Positions 34,890 to 41,994 of a stretch of 64,000 nt of DNA are shown here, one piece after another (within the stretch, counting starts at the first letter, position 1; every line of letters begins with the position of its first letter). The translations under genes and the position numbers were made by a program. Below the pieces are notes generated by a model. That model did not search any database and was not told where the DNA came from. It saw nothing but the letters and a program-made list of their open reading frames with translations. Origin of the DNA: Citrobacter europaeus (GTDB taxonomy: Bacteria > Pseudomonadota > Gammaproteobacteria > Enterobacterales > Enterobacteriaceae); contig CP083650.1 of NCBI GenBank assembly GCA_020099315.1, positions 1,922,001 to 1,986,000 on the forward strand, in the 5' to 3' direction.

Positions 34890-35330
34890 GTGAGCCATGA
34901 TACATTCACGGAAATTATTCTTCTATGGTTGAGAAAAATGAGCATTGTTTTGGTAGGCCTCGTAGTGGCGCTCGCTGTGTACGTTTTAACATCGATAATG
35001 TGGGAAAAACGGAGTGAAAAAAAGAAGTTTGAATATGCCTCAGTTCTTATACGAAGTCTTTTGGATGATGAGGATAAGAATGATCGGTTTTACCGTGACG
35101 CAACAGAGAAGTTGAGACAAGTTGAGGGTTATGTAAAAAACGGTGATTTCTCCACAGCGCATTCGCAATACTTTACAGCGATAAGCGCAGCCGCTGAATC
35201 TCACTGTAAGAGTCTTCACGATGACTTGGATGCACATTTCTTCATCCAGGAAAGACTTCCATTTCATGAAAAAATGAAATACGTAGCTATTTTCGAAGAA
35301 TGCCGAAAAGAAAGGCGGGGTTCACGCTGA
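34890..35330 (+). CDS. Single-TM membrane protein, unknown
   Basis: 146 residues from GTG (or 130 from the ATG at 34938). One TM (SIVLVGLVVALAVYVLTSIMW), then a charged cytoplasmic domain of helical repeats (EKKKFEYASVLIRSLL, EKLRQVEGYVKNGDFSTAHSQY) that resembles a TPR-like hairpin. Lies between the secreted protein and a terminator. No family recognised. A short frame after it (35349-35391) ends in GWFYPEDGRFDK and is probably a fragment. Confidence 0.55.
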   Translation: MSHDTFTEIILLWLRKMSIVLVGLVVALAVYVLTSIMWEKRSEKKKFEYASVLIRSLLDDEDKNDRFYRDATEKLRQVEGYVKNGDFSTAHSQYFTAISAAAESHCKSLHDDLDAHFFIQERLPFHEKMKYVAIFEECRKERRGSR

Positions 35331-35445
35331 GCTGGCTATGTTCAAGACCGAAGGATGGTTTTACCCAGAGGATGGTAGATTCGATAAATAAGCGCAAGTT
35401 GTCCCCATATCCCTCCCGCTAGAATATCCATTATCTTACTGTCGA

Positions 35446-35469
35446 AAAGCCCGCTTTTGCGGGTTTTTT
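35446..35469 (+). terminator. Rho-independent terminator
   Basis: AAGCCCGC-TTTT-GCGGGTTTTTTC: a GC stem with T6, closing the unit that contains the secreted and membrane proteins, before the SOS-regulated genes. Confidence 0.85.
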
Positions 35470-35595
35470 CTTGTCTGGATAGTTTTGCCAATCTGATTTA
35501 GTAAATTCCGAACACTCGGAAAAACTTAGCGGATACAACGGCATGGCTTTGGCGAAAAGTGCTATTAACCACTTGAATATGAGGTTCAATAGGTA

Positions 35596-35615
35596 TACTG
35601 TATAAATGTACAGTA
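35596..35615 (+). promoter_or_regulatory. LexA box (SOS operator) upstream of dinI-like gene
   Basis: TACTGTATAAATGTACAGTA is a near-ideal LexA site: CTGT-N8-ACAG with flanking TA. It ends 19 bp before the dinI-like ATG and should silence the gene until DNA damage. Confidence 0.92.
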
Positions 35616-35634
35616 TATTGATGTAGAGGGAATT

Positions 35635-35871
35635 ATGAAGATAGAACTTACCATCAACAAATCAAAAGACCTGCCGCGTGACGTCATACCCGCACTTGAG
35701 AAAGAGTTGCTTAAACGACTTCAGAATCAATATGAAAATTGTTCTCTGGTTATCCGCAGAGCTGGCGGCGATAGCCTGACTGTTTTCGGTGGCGATAAGG
35801 GCGATAAAACGAAGGTAGAGGAAATCCTGCAGAATACCTGGGAAAGCGCCGACGACTGGTTTTTCAACTGA
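35635..35871 (+). CDS. DinI-like SOS protein
   Basis: 78 residues, DinI family: MKIELTINKSKDLPRDVIPALEKELLKRL and the acidic C-terminal helix VEEILQNTWESADDWFFN, which in DinI mimics DNA and binds RecA. AGAGGGAATT precedes the ATG. Under the LexA box at 35596. In Gifsy phages a dinI-like gene is the first gene of the SOS-induced antirepressor operon, and a 59-codon gene follows here. Confidence 0.9.
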   Translation: MKIELTINKSKDLPRDVIPALEKELLKRLQNQYENCSLVIRRAGGDSLTVFGGDKGDKTKVEEILQNTWESADDWFFN

Positions 35872-36003
35872 TCGCCCTTGGATAGTGGCTGATGCCGCTA
35901 TTTGTTTCGCCTGATTGCTAAAATTCTCGTTGCGCACCGCGCTACTGCTTAGAAGCAATTTCCGTTGTCTTAACGGTGTGGATATCACCGCAAGGGGCAT
36001 CTC

Positions 36004-36183
36004 ATGCAAATTCCGGATGATTTAATTCCCGGACTGCCGGAGCATACTGGCCCGGTTCTGATTTATGTCGTAAAGGGCAGGGCAGAAAGGGGATTCGCGC
36101 TGCGCAAAGATGAATTTGTCACGTCGTTGCGGGCACTGGATGAAGCAAGAAAGAAAGCCGGCCTTCCTGTTTCTGATGTCTGA
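36004..36183 (+). CDS. Candidate SOS-induced antirepressor (59 aa)
   Basis: 59 residues beginning MQIPDDLIPGLPEHTGPVLI, with AAGGGGCATCTC before the ATG. It contains a beta-like PVLIYVVKGRA and a basic helix RKDEFVTSLRALDEARKKAG. It has no promoter of its own that I can see and follows the LexA-controlled dinI-like gene by 132 bp. The prophage repressor lacks a cleavable domain, so the phage needs another SOS link; a small protein directly after dinI is the Gifsy GfoA-type solution. The function is inferred from position only. Confidence 0.55.
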   Translation: MQIPDDLIPGLPEHTGPVLIYVVKGRAERGFALRKDEFVTSLRALDEARKKAGLPVSDV

Positions 36184-36254
36184 TAAGTTAGGTTATACTC
36201 AAACACGGGTCTGAACAGCCTGCTGAGTAACACTGCGCCAACCGGGAAATCACG

Positions 36255-36335
36255 ATGGCGCATAAAACTGAATTACCCCACTCACACCGTTTCTTCGTGA
36301 GCGGTGTCTTTGTTCATGCTGGTGGTGCAGCATGA
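36255..36335 (+). CDS. Very small ORF coupled to the Ref-like gene
   Basis: 26 residues (MAHKTELPHSHRFFVSGVFV and on) ending in an ATGA overlap with the Ref-like start. There is only a weak GGGAAA ribosome-binding site, and a CTCAC/GTGAG hairpin is inside. It may be a leader peptide; it may also be no gene. Confidence 0.3.
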   Translation: MAHKTELPHSHRFFVSGVFVHAGGAA

Positions 36336-36634
36336 GCAGATCAAAAAATAAATCTGAAAAACTCCACCTTTCCCGCGTAGCCGGGCTGGGCTGCATTGTC
36401 TGTAAAAATCTTAAACTGGGCGAAACCCCTGCAGAGATTCATCACGTCCGAACCGGCCAGGGTGTTGGCCAGCGCGCTGACAATTTCAAAGTTATTCCTC
36501 TTTGCCCAATTCATCACCGTCATGGCGGTCACGGTATTGCCATTCATGCTGGCCGCCAGTCCTGGGAAAACAATTTCGGTACTGAAACAGAGTTGCTGGT
36601 GCAGGTTCTCTACGAACTGGGGGAATCAGCGTGA
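36332..36634 (+). CDS. Ref-like RecA-dependent nuclease / HNH protein
   Basis: 100 residues. GCIVCKNL, EIHHVRTG, VIPLCPIHHRHGGHGIAIHAG and SWENNFGTE match the C-terminal catalytic part of phage P1 Ref (a RecA-dependent HNH-type nuclease): Cys pair, His-His pair and the terminal His set for zinc and metal. Many lambdoid phages carry this short form next to rusA. Overlaps the following methyltransferase start by 4 bp. Confidence 0.8.
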   Translation: MSRSKNKSEKLHLSRVAGLGCIVCKNLKLGETPAEIHHVRTGQGVGQRADNFKVIPLCPIHHRHGGHGIAIHAGRQSWENNFGTETELLVQVLYELGESA

Positions 36635-38124
36635 GTATTACTTATGGTTCAGTATGTAGTGGAATTGAGGCTGCAAGTATAGCGTGGGAGGTTTTGGGCT
36701 GGCGACCGTCATGGTTCTCTCAGTTCGATCCTGAACACAATTATAAAAACGGTCCAGATTTCCCATCTGCTGTTCTGGCGTATCGCTGGCCGCACGTAAC
36801 AAACCTCGGTGATATGACAAAGATCGCCGCAGCAATACGGCGCGGAGAAATCCAGGCACCAGATGTTCTGGTAGGTGGCACACCGTGCCAGGCATTCAGC
36901 ATCGCTGGTCTGCGTATTGGTCTGACTGATTCCCGCGGTCAATTAACTCTCGCCTTTGTTGAACTGGTAAACGCAATAGATGAAAAACGAAGAGAACAGG
37001 GAAAACCTCCCGTCATTGTCGTCTGGGAAAACGTACCCGGAGTATTCAGCAGCAGAGATAACGCTTTCGGATGTTTTCTTGCAGGGCTTGCCGGTGAAAG
37101 CTGTGAACTGGAATCACCAGGGAAAAAATGGACAAACGCTGGTTATGTGCTGGGACCAGAAAGGGCTATCTGCTGGCGAGTGCTCGACGCTCAATTTTTC
37201 GGAGTGGCCCAACGACGCCGCCGTGTGTTTGTTATCGCAAGCGCTCGAGGGGATATCGATCCCGCAAAAATACTTTTTGAGTCCGAAGGCATGCGCCGGG
37301 ATACTCCGCCGCGCCGAAAAGCGGGGAAGGGCATTACCGCAAATACTGGGCGTCGCATTGCTAACGGTAGCCACTGGGATGGGGAATATAATCCACATCC
37401 AACCCTCAACCAGTCACACAACATCGGAGGCATAGGTCAAAGCAACCAGGAATTATTCAGCCAGCGCGGAGGTGGAATCGTTGGTGTCTTTCGCATGCGG
37501 GCATTTGGTGATTATGTTAATGATGAAACCGCATCCACTGTTAAAGCACGCGACCATAAAGATGCAACCGATCTCACTGTGACTTATTCAGACGTCAGTA
37601 GAACGTTGCTTGCCAAATCAAATGACAGCATGGCTGAAGATTTGGATACCTATGCCATTCACGGCACACAAGACCCAGACACAAACATTAATTTTGCTCA
37701 TACGCTGGGACGAAATCACGGGCAGGAAAATGCAGTTGCTTATGCCTTCAAGGCTGGTCAAGGCGCAAAAGCGGGTGGCATTGGCTGGGCAGAAGAACAA
37801 TCCCCAACTCTGACCGCCGCCAGTAGCGGATCGAATTTATCCCCTTCAGTAATGAAAGACATGGCCGTTCGTCGCCTGACACCAGTTGAGTGCGAGCGTC
37901 TGCAAGGCTTCCCCGATAACCACACTTTAATCCCCCGTGATAAGCGTAAGCAGATCACTGCTGATGAATATGCTTACGTGCGCCATCACAACCCAAAAAT
38001 AACTGCAGAAGAAGCCTACCGACTGGCGAAAGATGGTCCGCGCTACAAAGCTATCGGCAACAGTATGGCTGTACCGGTTATGCGCTGGATCGGTAAAAGA
38101 ATCAAGGAGGCTCTTGATGCCTGA
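36631..38124 (+). CDS. Phage DNA cytosine-5 methyltransferase
   Basis: 497 residues. Motif I YGSVCSGIEAASIAWEVLGW, motif IV with catalytic Cys in GGTPCQAFSIAGL, motif VI VVWENVPGVFSS, motif VIII AQRRRRVFVIA, IX RRLTPVECERLQGFPDNHTL, X AIGNSMAVPVMRWI. The long target-recognition region (about 220-410) holds low-complexity Gly/Asn/His stretches. This phage-type Dcm lies in the nin-like region of many lambdoid phages and probably protects phage DNA from host restriction. The start overlaps the Ref-like stop. Confidence 0.9.
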   Translation: MSITYGSVCSGIEAASIAWEVLGWRPSWFSQFDPEHNYKNGPDFPSAVLAYRWPHVTNLGDMTKIAAAIRRGEIQAPDVLVGGTPCQAFSIAGLRIGLTDSRGQLTLAFVELVNAIDEKRREQGKPPVIVVWENVPGVFSSRDNAFGCFLAGLAGESCELESPGKKWTNAGYVLGPERAICWRVLDAQFFGVAQRRRRVFVIASARGDIDPAKILFESEGMRRDTPPRRKAGKGITANTGRRIANGSHWDGEYNPHPTLNQSHNIGGIGQSNQELFSQRGGGIVGVFRMRAFGDYVNDETASTVKARDHKDATDLTVTYSDVSRTLLAKSNDSMAEDLDTYAIHGTQDPDTNINFAHTLGRNHGQENAVAYAFKAGQGAKAGGIGWAEEQSPTLTAASSGSNLSPSVMKDMAVRRLTPVECERLQGFPDNHTLIPRDKRKQITADEYAYVRHHNPKITAEEAYRLAKDGPRYKAIGNSMAVPVMRWIGKRIKEALDA

Positions 38125-38476
38125 ATATCCAATTACACCCGTCGGTAAGCCCAGAATGACGCGCGCTGACAAATGGAAAAAGCGCCCCGAGGTTCTGCGT
38201 TACCGGGCTTTCTGTGATGAAGTTCGTCTGCAGGGTGTTGAGCTGCCGGAAAGCGGTTCGCATGTCACTTTCATTCTTCCTATGCCAGCGAGCTGGAGCA
38301 ATAAGAAACGGACTGAGTTCAATGGTAAACCACATCAGGCCAAACCTGATTTCGACAATATGGTGAAAGCCCTGATGGATGCCATTTACGAAAATGATGC
38401 TCATATATGGGATGCACGGGTATCAAAATCATGGGGAGAAACCGGGAGAATAATTATTGAGGAGCTAAAAGCATGA
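38117..38476 (+). CDS. rusA: Holliday junction resolvase RusA
   Basis: 119 residues, close to the 120 of DLP12 RusA. PITPVGKPRMTRADKWKKRP at the start, then the catalytic acidic residues in KPDFDNMVKALMDAIYENDAHIWD. The ATG lies inside the end of the methyltransferase gene. Resolves junctions during phage recombination and packaging. Confidence 0.9.
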   Translation: MPEYPITPVGKPRMTRADKWKKRPEVLRYRAFCDEVRLQGVELPESGSHVTFILPMPASWSNKKRTEFNGKPHQAKPDFDNMVKALMDAIYENDAHIWDARVSKSWGETGRIIIEELKA

Positions 38477-39108
38477 CGCCACGCCAACGCAGACTAAAAC
38501 AGTCAGCATTTGAAAAAGCAGCAGCTGCGCCGCGTAAAAGCTGGCTGGGTAAATGTATTCTCCTTACGGGGATTCAGTCCGGATGGATTAAATCCCTGCT
38601 CACAACATGGGGCGAAGGTGTAGGAGGAAATACTGCACCCCGTATGCCGCGGGGCCATGCATGCTGGAATGTGATCAAAGGAAAGAACTGGTCAGATAAG
38701 GCACTGGAGCGCTTTACCGCAGCGTTAAATCAGGCGAGAGAAGAGGGATTCCGTGGGCAGCAGGCGATGAACAGGGCACATAGCATTCTCTGGCCACAGT
38801 CACCTGCCAGTGTAATTGATGAAGCCTTGCATAATGATGATGTCGATTTTGTTGAGCAGTGCGTACTGCAGGCGCTGGATATAAACGATCCGGTTTATGT
38901 CGTTGGTCTTCAGTATTACACCACACGAAAAAAAATCTCAGACATAACCCGGGAACTGCAGGCGATTGCGCCATGGTTAACCGACGGGGAGGCGAGAAAA
39001 CGCGTGCGATGGTGCCTGGAAATATTCAGAGCAAAAACATTTCTTGCGGTTCGTAACCAGATGAGAGCCGGGTTAGAGGATGGTTGGTCATACCAAAGGA
39101 GGAACTGA
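38473..39108 (+). CDS. DUF1133-like protein in the late antiterminator (Q) position
   Basis: 211 residues. Basic N-terminus, the segment SGWIKSLLTTWGEGVGGNTAPRMPRG and an HTH-like helix block (VVGLQYYTTRKKISDITREL ... DGEARKRVRWCLEIF). It follows rusA with a 4-bp overlap and is the last gene before the late region, which is where lambdoid phages encode Q. Assignment to DUF1133 and to antitermination is from pattern and position, not from a verified match. Confidence 0.55.
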   Translation: MTPRQRRLKQSAFEKAAAAPRKSWLGKCILLTGIQSGWIKSLLTTWGEGVGGNTAPRMPRGHACWNVIKGKNWSDKALERFTAALNQAREEGFRGQQAMNRAHSILWPQSPASVIDEALHNDDVDFVEQCVLQALDINDPVYVVGLQYYTTRKKISDITRELQAIAPWLTDGEARKRVRWCLEIFRAKTFLAVRNQMRAGLEDGWSYQRRN

Positions 39109-39137
39109 CCAGGAGACTGATGAGTCTGTAATTCGAA

Positions 39138-39165
39138 ACAAAAACCCCGGTTATTAGCCGGGGTA
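39138..39165 (-). terminator. Terminator of the small minus-strand membrane gene
   Basis: On the minus strand, ACCCCGGCTAATAACCGGGGTTTTTG: a 7-bp GC stem with T5 directly after the stop of the gene at 39174. Confidence 0.8.
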
Positions 39166-39173
39166 AAATGTTA

Positions 39174-39371
39174 TTAGTGACGATTCTGTTTAAACCGCTC
39201 ATAGATCTCAATACAGATAATAGCAACAGAGTAGAAGGGCCACAGAAAGGAGGTTATCAACGTATCAGCCAGGTCCAACTCGATGCCGTGTACTCGATCC
39301 CCACGAACTAACAAAGCAAACATTACGATGAAGCCCGCGATATATATGGCCAAATAGTGATAAAGGCTCAT
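39174..39371 (-). CDS. Small two-TM membrane protein, unknown
   Basis: 65 residues from MSLYHYLAIYIAGFIVMFAL. Two hydrophobic helices (about 6-22 and 38-55) joined by a charged loop RGDRVHGIELDLAD. It has its own terminator and is encoded against the late operon between Q and the late promoter region, typical of lysogen-expressed morons. Upstream in-frame sequence to 39497 is unlikely to be coding because it crosses a 16-bp palindrome. Confidence 0.6.
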   Translation of the reverse strand: MSLYHYLAIYIAGFIVMFALLVRGDRVHGIELDLADTLITSFLWPFYSVAIICIEIYERFKQNRH

Positions 39372-39466
39372 GATAATTCCATTTATTAGGTTTGGCCCTG
39401 AGTCTACGTGTGATAACCATACAGTTAAAATTGGTATTACAGATCGATTTTGATTTATCGATCGTT

Positions 39467-39482
39467 CAAAACGATCGTTTTG
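39467..39482. promoter_or_regulatory. Perfect 16-bp palindrome upstream of the membrane gene
   Basis: CAAAACGATCGTTTTG is a perfect palindrome about 96 bp upstream of the 39371 start and close to a second ATCGAT/ATCGTT run; a candidate operator. Confidence 0.4.
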
Positions 39483-39663
39483 CAACGAGTTGCTCATTGA
39501 TTGAATGATATTTGAACAAAATGGCGGTAAAAATTAGCTTTAAGTGCTTTATGATGTAAAAACGTTTGAAAACGGGCCAGCAAAGTGAATAATTAATTCA
39601 TGCTTGGCAGAGCTGCGCCACGATGGCAGCGACGAAAAGCGAACAATTTGAATATAACGAGAA

Positions 39664-39684
39664 CCCCGCCAGCGCGGGGTTTTT
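39664..39684 (+). terminator. Terminator in the position of the late-leader terminator tR'
   Basis: CCCCGC-CAGC-GCGGGG followed by T5. It lies about 110 nt after an AT-rich stretch with TATGAT at 39550-39555, so a short leader RNA as in lambda (6S RNA to tR') is plausible, to be read through by the antiterminator. Confidence 0.7.
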
Positions 39685-39690
39685 GCTTTC

Positions 39691-39750
39691 CGGCGATACG
39701 ACAGGGGTATTCGCGAGGTGTATTACACCAGTACCCCTGTCATATCGCCG
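39691..39750. repeat. Long two-stage hairpin
   Basis: The arms 39691-39709 and 39732-39750 (19 nt, CGGCGATACGACAGGGGTA) are complementary at 18 of 19 positions, and inside them GGTGT (39717-39721) pairs with ACACC (39725-39729). The structure follows directly after the terminator and is outside any gene. Confidence 0.7.
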
Positions 39751-39840
39751 AGCTGAATCGTTAACTCGAAAACAAGTTCTCACAATGCTCCAATGCTTTT
39801 TCGTTTCTAGCTCAGAGGAAAAATGAGAGAGGGGCAATTG

Positions 39841-40215
39841 CTAAACGTAGACATCAATATTTTTAGTATTATTCCCTGCAACGTTCGAACTTGAATTGTC
39901 ACTTACCGTAGGTAATGCTACCGATGCCATTTGGTTTTTTTCTGCTTCTTGTTTTTGTAATTGAGCAATTTTTGCGTATATAGACTCGATTTGCCTTTGA
40001 ATCATCTCCATCTGCTGTTTAAGCAGTTTTGCCTCATCTTCGGAGGTTACTTCATTTATTTTTGAACCCATGGCGCTGAGCTCTTTTGTCAACTCACCAA
40101 TTTGTTTTTTCAGGTTTTGAATTTGTTGTGAAACAGAGTTGCCAGTACTTGAAGGTGCTTGTTTTACTGTGCTTTGCAGTATGTCCTGACCCAAAGTGCT
40201 AACTGTCATGCTCAT
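39841..40215 (-). CDS. FlxA-like coiled-coil protein
   Basis: 124 residues from MSMTVSTLGQDIL, with CCGGAGGAACCACC before the ATG. A continuous coiled coil (about 30-100: QQIQNLKKQIGELTKEL ... KLLKQQMEMIQRQIESIYAKIAQLQKQ) and disordered Asn/Ser tails, as in E. coli Qin prophage FlxA. FlxA expression depends on the flagellar sigma factor FliA, and a matching sigma-28 promoter is found upstream here. Its cellular role is unknown; it is a lysogenic cargo gene encoded against the late operon. Confidence 0.75.
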   Translation of the reverse strand: MSMTVSTLGQDILQSTVKQAPSSTGNSVSQQIQNLKKQIGELTKELSAMGSKINEVTSEDEAKLLKQQMEMIQRQIESIYAKIAQLQKQEAEKNQMASVALPTVSDNSSSNVAGNNTKNIDVYV

Positions 40216-40247
40216 GGTGGTTCCTCCGGCATTACATTTATTACCCA

Positions 40248-40274
40248 TTATCGTCATCTTTCGAAATTACTTTA
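40248..40274 (-). promoter_or_regulatory. Sigma-28 (FliA) promoter of the flxA-like gene
   Basis: On the minus strand TAAAGTAA, 11 bp, GACGATAA against the consensus TAAAGTTT-N11-GCCGATAA. The spacing is exact and 13 of 16 positions match. It lies 33 bp before the flxA-like start codon. Confidence 0.8.
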
Positions 40275-40359
40275 TTAGCAAAGGTTAAGTTGTGGCTTCC
40301 TGCACCACAGCATTATTTGTGCCGCTCTATACTATCTGCGGAGTATCGCGGAGGAGCTT

Positions 40360-40548
40360 ATGAAAGAAGGTTATTACTGGATTCAGCATGTCGGTGTTGT
40401 ACATGTGGCGTACTACACGAATGATACTGTTGATGATCTGGAAACGGGTAAAACAATCACAGGTGTCTGGCATCTGACCAGAGGCGATGACATTTGCCAT
40501 AACGGTGAAGCAGAGGTGTTAGAAGGTCCTCTTACTCCACCAATGTAA
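40360..40548 (+). CDS. Small phage protein upstream of the lysis genes, unknown
   Basis: 62 residues, MKEGYYWIQHVGVVHVAYYTN and a C-terminal EVLEGPLTPPM. CGGAGGAGCTT precedes the ATG and TATACT lies about 30 bp upstream, with its own terminator downstream. The beta-rich, aromatic composition is that of small proteins found before holin genes in other lambdoid prophages; no function is known. Confidence 0.6.
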   Translation: MKEGYYWIQHVGVVHVAYYTNDTVDDLETGKTITGVWHLTRGDDICHNGEAEVLEGPLTPPM

Positions 40549-40566
40549 ACAATCTATTTTACTAGG

Positions 40567-40589
40567 GGCTGCCGCATGGCGGCCTTTTT
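40567..40589 (+). terminator. Rho-independent terminator
   Basis: GGCTGCC-GCAT-GGCGGCC with T5, ending the small gene before the lysis cassette. Confidence 0.82.
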
Positions 40590-40700
40590 CATTTCAGGCT
40601 CACGGGAATCATCCGCTACGTGCTTTGTTGATAAATCCAGCTCGTGAAGCCTGACCCTTTCATCACACAAAGCGCCATCCGAAGAATCGGAGGTGAGGCT

Positions 40701-40979
40701 ATGACCAGAATGAGCACCATTTACAGCAGACTTTCATATGGAACAGGAACCACGCTAACCGGCTGCGGTGTATCAGCGAAGGCATATGCCGAAACAGCAA
40801 AAACAGCAAAAGAGGTGTCCTGGATGTTGGCCGACAGAATTGCAGGGTTAAGCCTGAGCGACTGGGCAATTATTGTCGGTATCGCATGCACTGTTATCAC
40901 CTGTGCAGTGAACTGGTATTACAGGAAAAAGGAAAGGGAGGACCGGCTTAATGGCAATGTCACCAAAGCTGAAAAATAA
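40701..40979 (+). CDS. Holin
   Basis: 92 residues from MTRMSTIYSRLSYGTG, with CGGAGGTGAGGCT before the ATG. A weakly hydrophobic N-terminal segment (TGTTLTGCGVSAKAYAET), one clear TM (LSDWAIIVGIACTVITCAVNWYY) and a highly charged tail KKEREDRLNG fit HP1-type/phage-21-like holins. It overlaps the endolysin gene, as in lysis cassettes; small holins of this kind release SAR endolysins by depolarising the membrane. Confidence 0.75.
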   Translation: MTRMSTIYSRLSYGTGTTLTGCGVSAKAYAETAKTAKEVSWMLADRIAGLSLSDWAIIVGIACTVITCAVNWYYRKKEREDRLNGNVTKAEK

Positions 40980-41499
40980 ACTGAGCGCAGCGGTTGTTGG
41001 TTTGATTCTAGCTGGGGCTTCCGCCCCTGTGATTCTCGATCAGTTTCTGGATGAGAAAGAGGGTAACAGCCTGACGGCGTATCGCGACGGTGGCGGAATC
41101 TGGACTATTTGTCGTGGCGCCACGTTGGTTGATGGGAAGCCAGTTGTGCAGGGCATGAAGCTGTCTGCTGAGAAATGCGCCCAGGTAAATGCCATTGAAC
41201 GCGACAAGGCGCTGGCGTGGGTAGAAAGGAATATTAAGATGCCGCTGACCGAGCCGCAGAAAGCAGGTATCGCTTCTTTCTGCCCGTATAACATCGGCCC
41301 CGGAAAATGTTTTCCATCTACGTTCTATAAGCGAATTAATGCTGGCGACCGTAAAGGTGCCTGTGAAGCGGTCCGCTGGTGGATTAAAGATGGTGGCCGC
41401 GATTGTCGCCTGACCAAAGGCCAGAAAAATGGTTGCTATGGTCAGGTAGAACGGCGAGATCAGGAAAGCGCGATGGCGTGCTGGGGGATCGACCAGTGA
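40951..41499 (+). CDS. SAR endolysin (GH24 lysozyme)
   Basis: 182 residues. Residues 10-30 (KLSAAVVGLILAGASAPVIL) are a Gly/Ala-rich signal-anchor-release segment; the T4-type triad Glu37-x8-Asp46-x5-Thr52 follows directly (EKEGNSLTAYRDGGGIWTICRGAT). GGAGG lies 9 nt upstream of the ATG. The Cys-rich body (Cys54, 77, 111, 119 and others) may control activation by disulfide exchange as in P1 Lyz. It degrades peptidoglycan after release from the membrane. Confidence 0.93.
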   Translation: MAMSPKLKNKLSAAVVGLILAGASAPVILDQFLDEKEGNSLTAYRDGGGIWTICRGATLVDGKPVVQGMKLSAEKCAQVNAIERDKALAWVERNIKMPLTEPQKAGIASFCPYNIGPGKCFPSTFYKRINAGDRKGACEAVRWWIKDGGRDCRLTKGQKNGCYGQVERRDQESAMACWGIDQ

Positions 41500-41957
41500 G
41501 TCGAATAACAACCATCATCACTACTGTGGTCGTCTGCATAATCGTATCGCTAGGCTGGGCCGTTAACCACTACCGCGACAACGCTATCACCTACAAAGAC
41601 CAGCGCAATAAGGCCACCGAAAAACTCGGCCTAGCGAACAACACCATCAAAGACATGCAGATCCGACAGCGTGATGTTGCGACTTTGGATGCCAAATACA
41701 CCGGAGAACTGGCTGATGCGAAAAAGCAGTTGGATGATCTGCAGCGTTGCGTTCACACTGGTAAGTGTGGGCTGCACGTCAACGCAAAATGTCCCGCGAA
41801 CGAAGCGACCGGCTCCGGCAGCCTGGGTGATGCTTCCGGCCCCCGACTTACAGACTCCGCTCAACGGGATTATTTCACCCTCAGAGAGCGAATCGTCACA
41901 GTGACGAAGCAGGTCGGCTATCTGCAGGACTACATCAGACAGCAATGTTTGAAGTGA
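41496..41957 (+). CDS. Rz inner-membrane spanin
   Basis: 153 residues from a GTG overlapping the endolysin stop. N-terminal TM (ITTIITTVVVCIIVSLGW), then a long coiled-coil periplasmic part and a Cys near the C-terminus (RQQCLK) for dimerisation. It works with the Rz1 lipoprotein encoded inside it to fuse the membranes in the last step of lysis. Confidence 0.9.
   Translation: MSRITTIITTVVVCIIVSLGWAVNHYRDNAITYKDQRNKATEKLGLANNTIKDMQIRQRDVATLDAKYTGELADAKKQLDDLQRCVHTGKCGLHVNAKCPANEATGSGSLGDASGPRLTDSAQRDYFTLRERIVTVTKQVGYLQDYIRQQCLK
41716..41904 (+). CDS. Rz1 outer-membrane spanin lipoprotein (embedded in Rz)
   Basis: 62 residues in the +1 frame within Rz, from MRKSSWMICSVAF. The lipobox LVSVGC (residues 15-20) and the Pro-rich mature segment (VPRTKRPAPAAWVMLPAPDLQTP) are diagnostic for Rz1. 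Nested genes of this kind are standard in lambdoid phages. Confidence 0.88.
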   Translation: MRKSSWMICSVAFTLVSVGCTSTQNVPRTKRPAPAAWVMLPAPDLQTPLNGIISPSESESSQ

Positions 41958-41994
41958 CGTGTTAAATTACCCCGCTTGCATGCGGAGGTCTTCA

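Noticed and set aside
36980..37435. A 151-codon plus-strand frame inside the phage methyltransferase gene
   Set aside because: Its composition follows from the conserved methyltransferase frame, which contains all motifs; no independent signal supports it.
39578..39690. Possible tRNA in the late leader
   Set aside because: No acceptor/anticodon/T-arm arrangement can be drawn; only the terminator stem is convincing.
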